Origin: Sandaracinaceae bacterium | GTDB lineage: Bacteria; Myxococcota_A; Polyangia; Polyangiales; Sandaracinaceae | Assembly: GCA_040218145.1 (NCBI GenBank) | Contig: JAVJQK010000143.1 | Span: 1-64,000, forward strand | DNA: 64,000 nucleotides | Direction of reading: 5' to 3' | Shown here: positions 59,177-64,000 of the stretch, piece after piece | How positions within the stretch are numbered: the stretch's first letter is position 1 | Layout of the letters: each line of letters starts with the position of its first letter | Notes under the pieces: model-generated | The model's input: only the letters and a program-made list of their open reading frames with translations | Databases searched by the model: none | Told to the model about the DNA's origin: nothing | Position numbers and translations under genes: made by a program

Positions 59177-60673
59177 TCACGCGAAGGCGCGCGTCGGGTG
59201 CCCGCCCGCGAGGGCGCGCTCGGCCGCGCCGCGCACGGCAGGGGAGTCGTCCTCGGTCGAGGCGACGAGCGAGGCGTCGAAGACGTGCGCGCCGATCTTG
59301 CCCATCGCGTCGACGGCGAGGAAGCGGATGTGCGGGTCTTCGGAGAGCCGGTCCTGCTCGAGGCGGCGCGCGATGGCCCGCTGCAGCTCGTCGTTGGTGG
59401 TGCTCTTGTAGCGCGTGACGAGCCTCGCGTAGACGGCGCGGTTCGCGGCCACGCGCCGGTCGTTGGCGAAGTCGGGCTCGGGCGTGTGCGGCGCGGGCTC
59501 GGCCGGCGCCTCCTCTGCGGTCGGCGTGGGGTCGGCGGCGCGCGCCTTCGGGGCGACGTCGGACACGCGGCGCACGCGCTCCGGCTTGGGGCGGCTCGCC
59601 GTCTCGAGGTCTTCGAGCTGGCCGAGGTCGAGCTCGGGCACCCGGCGCACCTTCTGCCTCAGGCTCAGCGCCTCGGTCGCCGTCTCGGTGACCAGGTCCT
59701 CGACGCGGCGCGGGATCGCGGCGGCCGAGGCGAGGACGCGCACGCGGGGGGAGGCGCCGTCGCTCGCGCGGTGCACGGCCACGTCGACGCACGCGCCGTT
59801 GGTCTCCGTCCGCCAGTGCTCGCGGAGGTGGTCGAGGAGCCGCACCGGCGTCGACTCGAGGGTGGGCTTGTCGGCCTCGATGACGATCGCGAGGTCGCTG
59901 AGATCCGCCGCGTCGACGCCGGAGGCGAGCACGGGGTTGTCGTCGAGCGCGTCGCGGATGGCGTCGCTGACCTCCTCGGGGCCGAGCGCGCGCAGCTCCG
60001 CGGCTCCGAAGCTGACGAGGCCCCCCGCGATGAGCACGTCGCGGATCCGCTCGGCCGAGAGCGGGCGCAGGGCGAGGTTGGGATCGTCCTGGGTGAGCAG
60101 CGCGTCGAGCGGCTCGAGGATGCGCTCGTTCGCGCGGTCGTGCAGATCGAAGATCGACACGTCGGAGACGCCCTCTGCCACGCGCGCCCCGTCGACGAGG
60201 ATCAGCCCGTCGGGCTCGGCGCGGGTCAGGGCGCGGACCGCGTGCAGCGCCTGGATCTTGCGCGCCACGGGCTCGCCGTCGGCGGGCAAGGTGGCCAGCA
60301 CGATCACGGGCACGCGCTTGTCGTCGAGGAGCTCGACCAGCTCGTCCACCGACGAGCCGGTGCGGCCGCCCAGGCACGCGGTCACGAGCAGGAGGTCCGC
60401 GTCGCGGCTCTCCATGCGCACGAGGTCGTCGATCCGGCGGGCGTTGTCCCGGAGCAGCCGCCTCGCCTGCTCGGCGCTCTCCACGCCGCCGCGCTCGTGC
60501 CCGATGGCGTGGCAGCGCTCCTTCGGCAGGTTGGCTTGTGAATCTGCCGCGTCGCGGCTGGAATGGAAAGCGATCGCGTGGTGTCCGCGGCGGCTCCACT
60601 CGGCGGCGAGGCGTCCGCCGCCCTTGCCCCAGCCCACCGCGACGACCTGCAGCACGTGGTCTTTGGATCCCAT
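59177..60673 (-). CDS. Divergent FtsZ/tubulin-like GTPase with extra C-terminal domain
   Basis: 498 residues. The N-terminal VVAVGWGKGGGRLAAEW (14-20 Gly-rich loop) and the T4-like loop LGGRTGSSVDELVEL (G102-S108; canonical GGGTGTG) in the right spacing suggest the tubulin/FtsZ superfamily, with VIVLATLP and a T7-region counterpart downstream. A Pro/Glu linker (about 385-430) leads to a C-terminal domain (430-498: DPHIRFLAVDAMGKIGAHVFDASL) like a HEAT repeat. It differs from the cell-division FtsZ (third Gly changed to Arg) and may polymerise poorly or serve another role. It is divergent from the M16 genes across a 167-bp gap. Confidence 0.65.
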   Translation of the reverse strand: MGSKDHVLQVVAVGWGKGGGRLAAEWSRRGHHAIAFHSSRDAADSQANLPKERCHAIGHERGGVESAEQARRLLRDNARRIDDLVRMESRDADLLLVTACLGGRTGSSVDELVELLDDKRVPVIVLATLPADGEPVARKIQALHAVRALTRAEPDGLILVDGARVAEGVSDVSIFDLHDRANERILEPLDALLTQDDPNLALRPLSAERIRDVLIAGGLVSFGAAELRALGPEEVSDAIRDALDDNPVLASGVDAADLSDLAIVIEADKPTLESTPVRLLDHLREHWRTETNGACVDVAVHRASDGASPRVRVLASAAAIPRRVEDLVTETATEALSLRQKVRRVPELDLGQLEDLETASRPKPERVRRVSDVAPKARAADPTPTAEEAPAEPAPHTPEPDFANDRRVAANRAVYARLVTRYKSTTNDELQRAIARRLEQDRLSEDPHIRFLAVDAMGKIGAHVFDASLVASTEDDSPAVRGAAERALAGGHPTRAFA

Positions 60674-60840
60674 GCCCCGGACACACAGCAATCGCCGATC
60701 CAGCCCCGATCGAGGGGCGCGAAGCGTCGCGGGCAGAGCGTGGCGCGCGCCCGGTTCCCGCCGCCGCACGCGATGCTCCATCCGGAGCGGCGTCACCCCT
60801 TCGACCCATGCCCGCGCAGGGGCCGTGCTAGATCCCGGGC

Positions 60841-62367
60841 GTGACGCACCGTCTGCTGCTCGCCGGACTCGCCCCGTGCCTCGCCTTGTTCCCGGCCGCC
60901 GCGGCTGCGCAAGCGGTGGTCGAGGAGGTCGAAGAGGGCGGCATCTTCGTCCCCGAGCTCCTGGAGTCGGAAGAGGAGGCGCCCGAGCTCGAGGAGGCGG
61001 AGACGGCCCCGAGGCGGCCGCTGGTCATCACCCTGCCCGAGCCGCGCGAGCTCGACGGTCCCATCGCGCCCGCGCCCATCCAGTTCACCCTCGAGAACGG
61101 GCTGCGCGTCATGCTGCAGCCCATCCCCGGGCGCCGCTTCAGCGCGGTGGCGATGACCTACCACGTGGGCTCGGTCGACCAGCCGAGCGGCTGGACGGGT
61201 CTCGCGCACCTCACCGAGCACCTCATGTTCGCGGGGACCGACGTGCTGAACGAGGTCGAGGTCTTCATGCGCCTCGAGGCGGCGGGCGCGGTCGAGCGCA
61301 ACGCGGAGACGAGCCCGGACCGCACCCTCTACTACGAGGTGCTCCCGAGCGCGCAGCTCGAGTGGGCGTTCTGGATCGAGTCGCAGCGCCTCGCGCGCAT
61401 GCTCGCGGGCCTGACGGAGGCGAGGCTCGACCGGCAGCGTCAGATCGTGCTCCACGAGGGCTTCGAGCGCGGGATCTACGGCTGGCGCGGCATGCTGGCG
61501 CAGAGCCTCTTCGTCGGCGTGTTCCCCGAGGGCCACCCCTACGCCCAGCCGGTCATCGAGCGCGAGTCCGACGTGCGGGCGGTGCGGCTGCGGCACGTGC
61601 AGAGCTTCTTCCAGCGGCACTACGCGCCCGACAACGCCACGCTGAGCGTGGTCGGCGGCTTCGACCCCGAGGTGATCCGCGCGTCGATCGAGCGGCACTT
61701 CGGGCCCATCCGACGCAGCGCCCCCGCCCCCGAGCCGCGCCGACCCGCGCCCGTGCAGCCGCTCGACCACGAGCGCCGGATCGTGATCGAGGTGCAGCAC
61801 GACCGCGACCAGGTCTACGTCGCGTGGCCGACCCCCGCGCTCTACGCGCCGGGCGACGCGGAGCTGGACGTGCTCTCCACCTTGATGGGGCGGCGCCGGA
61901 CCTCCCCCGTGCGCGCGGCGCTGGTGGAGAGCGGGCTCGCGCTCGAGGCCGCGGTGCAGCAGCGGAGCTACCGCGACGCGTCCCTCTTCACCGTGCAGGC
62001 GGTGCCCGCCCCGGGTCACACCCCGGACGAGCTGGTCCGCGCGATCGACAGCGCGCTGGCCCAGGTACACGAGGCGCCCTTCGACGAGGAGGCGGTGCGC
62101 GAAGCGCGGGACTACTGGGCGCGCCGAGAGCGCCTGCGGGTGGAGGACCTCGCGAGCCGCGCCATCCACCTCGGCACCGCGACCGCGGACCACGTGCCGA
62201 CGCTCGAGAACGAGCGGCAGCGTTACCTCGCGGTCGACGCGGACGCGGTGCGGCGCACGGTCGAGCGCTGGCTCCCGCGCGATCGGCGCCTGGTGCTGGT
62301 GGCGAACGCGAACCCGGCCGGGGCGCCGGACGGGCGCGTGCGCAGCGACCGGAGGATCGCGCGATGA
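60841..62367 (+). CDS. M16 zinc peptidase (catalytic subunit), periplasmic
   Basis: 508 residues from a GTG, with a signal peptide (LLLAGLAPCLALFPAAAAAQA) and an acidic linker. The inverted zinc motif HLTEHLMF (HxxEH), with the downstream Glu (NAETSPD), and the second-domain R/Y region (typical of insulinase/pitrilysin) are present. M16 enzymes of this size work as pairs with a non-catalytic partner, here the next gene, with which it overlaps by ATGA. Substrate unknown; likely periplasmic peptide or protein processing. Confidence 0.9.
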   Translation: MTHRLLLAGLAPCLALFPAAAAAQAVVEEVEEGGIFVPELLESEEEAPELEEAETAPRRPLVITLPEPRELDGPIAPAPIQFTLENGLRVMLQPIPGRRFSAVAMTYHVGSVDQPSGWTGLAHLTEHLMFAGTDVLNEVEVFMRLEAAGAVERNAETSPDRTLYYEVLPSAQLEWAFWIESQRLARMLAGLTEARLDRQRQIVLHEGFERGIYGWRGMLAQSLFVGVFPEGHPYAQPVIERESDVRAVRLRHVQSFFQRHYAPDNATLSVVGGFDPEVIRASIERHFGPIRRSAPAPEPRRPAPVQPLDHERRIVIEVQHDRDQVYVAWPTPALYAPGDAELDVLSTLMGRRRTSPVRAALVESGLALEAAVQQRSYRDASLFTVQAVPAPGHTPDELVRAIDSALAQVHEAPFDEEAVREARDYWARRERLRVEDLASRAIHLGTATADHVPTLENERQRYLAVDADAVRRTVERWLPRDRRLVLVANANPAGAPDGRVRSDRRIAR

Positions 62368-63851
62368 AGGCTCTCGCGATGAAGAGCGCCGCGCTGATCG
62401 CCCTCGGGCTGGCGCTTTCCGCCTGCACGCTGCGCGCGTCGCTGCCGCCGCCGCGCCATCCGCTCGCCGCCACGCCGCTCGAGGCGCTTCCGGACCCCCC
62501 GAGAGAGCCGCTCGAGGACCGGCCCTTCCGCATGCGGCTCGTGCGGCGCGAGCTCGGCAACGGCTTCCAGACGTTCATCTCGCGCGGCGAGCAGACGGGC
62601 GTGGTGAGCGTGGTCTTCGTGACCCGCGCGACGCCGCTCTGGGACCGGCGCGCGCCCCAGGACGTCACGAGCTCGATGGCCGGCCTGATGCTGCGGGCCA
62701 CGGTGGGCGAAGACGGAGAGGTCGTCGAAGACCTCCTGCAGTCGGAGGGCTTCAGCCCCGACGTGTCGGTCCTGCCCGGAGGGGTGCGCGTCTTCGATCG
62801 GGTCCTGATGGAGGACCTCGGCCGCTACCTCGTGGCGCTCGAGCGCACGCTCCGACACCCGGCCTACCGGGAGGAGGATCTTCGCCGCGCCCTCGACGCG
62901 CGGATCGAGCTGCTCGAGGGACACCTCGGCGGCGTCGACGGCTTCATCGACGACCGCATGCCCCAGCTGCTCTACGCCCCCGACGACCCGCGCGGCGCGG
63001 CGATGCAGGCCCGCCTCGAGGTGATGCGCGGCCTGACGACCGAGGCGCTGCGCGCGCGGCACGCCGAGATGCTCAGCCCCGCGCACGGCGCGCTGATCAT
63101 CGCGGGCGACGTCGAGCCGCTCGGCATCCTCCCCGTCGTGGGGCAGCTCTTCAGCGCCTGGCCCGCGAGCGAGCTGCAGCCCGAGCTCCACGGCCCGCGC
63201 TACCCGGACGCGGCGCCCTCGCGGGGGATCGCGGTGGTGGAGCCTCTGTTGCGATCGTACATCAAGGTCATCGAGCAGGCGCCGCCCCTGACCGATCCCG
63301 ATCACGCCGCCTTCCTCGTGCTGGAGCAGATGCTGGGCGCGATGTTCGCGTCGCGGCTGAACCTCGCCTTCCGCGAGGACGCGCGGGTCAGCTACGGCTT
63401 CCACGCCGAGTACGCGGCGAGCGGGACCGAGGGGGAGCTCGCGCTGGCCACCTCGGTGGATCCGGGCGCGTCTCGCCAGGTGGTCGAGGAGGTCCTGCGG
63501 GAGCTCCGCCGCGTGCGCGGCGATGAAGAGGGCATCCAGGAGCTCGAGCTGAGCCTCGCCCGCACGCGCGCCCGCGAGACCCTCATGGCGTCCCTCGACA
63601 CCTCGCAGGGCCTGGCGCTGTCGATCGCCCAGCGGGTGATGGCCGGGCTCGACCCGGGCTCGATCGGCACGACGCTGCGCGCCATCGATCGGCTGAGCGC
63701 GGACGACGTCGAGGCGGCGGCCCGCCGCTGGATCCGCCCGGACCGCGCGCCGCTCGTGGTGGTCGGCCGAGGCGACGTCGTCGCCGACGTGATGGCCTCC
63801 GACCAGGTGCAGCTGCAGGCCTTCCAGCCTCCTCCGCGCCGTCGTCGCTAG
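62364..63851 (+). CDS. M16-like lipoprotein, non-catalytic partner
   Basis: 495 residues with a lipoprotein signal (IALGLALSAC). It has the M16 fold pattern (ELGNGFQTFIS at strand 1, YPDAAPSRGIAVVEP, FREDARVSYGFHAEYAASG at the domain-2 end) but no HxxEH motif: the equivalent region reads TSSMAGLMLRAT. Such subunits complete the clamshell with a catalytic partner. Co-translated with the upstream M16 gene. Lipid anchoring would fix the pair to the envelope. Confidence 0.88.
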   Translation: MKALAMKSAALIALGLALSACTLRASLPPPRHPLAATPLEALPDPPREPLEDRPFRMRLVRRELGNGFQTFISRGEQTGVVSVVFVTRATPLWDRRAPQDVTSSMAGLMLRATVGEDGEVVEDLLQSEGFSPDVSVLPGGVRVFDRVLMEDLGRYLVALERTLRHPAYREEDLRRALDARIELLEGHLGGVDGFIDDRMPQLLYAPDDPRGAAMQARLEVMRGLTTEALRARHAEMLSPAHGALIIAGDVEPLGILPVVGQLFSAWPASELQPELHGPRYPDAAPSRGIAVVEPLLRSYIKVIEQAPPLTDPDHAAFLVLEQMLGAMFASRLNLAFREDARVSYGFHAEYAASGTEGELALATSVDPGASRQVVEEVLRELRRVRGDEEGIQELELSLARTRARETLMASLDTSQGLALSIAQRVMAGLDPGSIGTTLRAIDRLSADDVEAAARRWIRPDRAPLVVVGRGDVVADVMASDQVQLQAFQPPPRRRR

Positions 63852-63921
63852 GGTGAGATACATCGAGAGGCCCCCCCCTCGCACTCCTCTCGGCCACACG
63901 CGAGCCTGGCAGGGTCCCGGC

Positions 63922-64000
63922 GTGGAAGACGCCTTCCACCGCTCTGTTGACGAGCGCGACGCGCTGGAGACGGGCTTCGAGGCGTATGTCACGCGCTTCG
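63922..64000 (+). CDS. Start of a gene running off the right edge
   Basis: At least 26 codons from a GTG (VEDAFHRSVDERDALETGFE and on) with G/C-biased third positions. An in-frame GTG at 63853 is an alternative start. Too short to name. Confidence 0.4.
   Translation, partial: MEDAFHRSVDERDALETGFEAYVTRF

Noticed and set aside
59463-62363. In-frame extension upstream of the second M16 gene by nearly 1000 codons
   Set aside because: It runs antisense to the tubulin-like gene and out of frame through the first M16 gene; the lipoprotein signal starts at 62364.

Overview
The window is high-GC DNA with strong G/C at third codon positions. Many predicted lipoproteins have 'GC', 'SC' or 'AC' lipoboxes, and there is a fused Ser/Thr kinase-AAA-GAF-histidine kinase-receiver protein, TPR proteins and a ceramidase-like lipoprotein. 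Together these point to a myxobacterium-like member of the Myxococcota (Polyangia/Sandaracinus type). This is inference from gene style; no marker gene, rRNA or tRNA was seen.

Layout: (1) 1-11.3 kb: tail region with one hypothetical gene, then druH-druE on the minus strand, a two-gene Druantia type III anti-phage system, with a frameshifted gene remnant just upstream. (2) 11.7-27.6 kb: an orphan type VI secretion effector island. It holds a divergent caspase-like (His-Cys) protein, vgrG with a glycine/alanine-rich N-terminal extension, a TPR protein in the position of a loading adaptor, a PAAR protein, an Rhs protein ending in a HELGH zinc-peptidase-like toxin, two small candidate immunity genes, a lipoprotein, a hypothetical gene and a pseudokinase ending in a HEPN-like RNxxxH motif. 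No T6SS sheath, baseplate or ClpV gene is present. (3) 27.6-32.5 kb: sbcD-sbcC. (4) 32.6-43.2 kb: accessory genes. A lipoprotein/metzincin pair occurs twice, the second copy with a decayed metzincin. Between the two lies a three-gene unit of sigma-70-like factor, NYN ribonuclease-like protein and Lon-like/TPR protein, followed on the other strand by a membrane protein with a HEPN-like motif and two small overlapping genes. (5) 43.2-50.0 kb: an HPP-family membrane protein, rnk coupled to a DegT-type aminotransferase, a membrane protein, an intrinsic terminator, then a compact plus-strand cassette of acetyltransferase, a 9-codon ORF with a very good ribosome-binding site, a haem-oxygenase-like diiron protein and a short YcaO protein. 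(6) 50.1-64 kb: signalling and housekeeping genes. These are the giant hybrid kinase, a degenerate receiver with Fis-like HTH, a ceramidase-like lipoprotein, a divergent FtsZ/tubulin-like protein with a repeat-like C-terminus and an M16 peptidase pair.

The best candidates for undescribed biology are: the acetyltransferase/9-codon ORF/diiron/YcaO cassette (48.3-50.0 kb), the sigma-NYN-Lon-like operon (34.3-39.4 kb), the caspase-like protein facing vgrG, the duplicated metzincin/lipoprotein pair, and the pseudokinase-HEPN fusion. Druantia III is a known system. All domain calls rest on motifs read by eye; no database search was possible.
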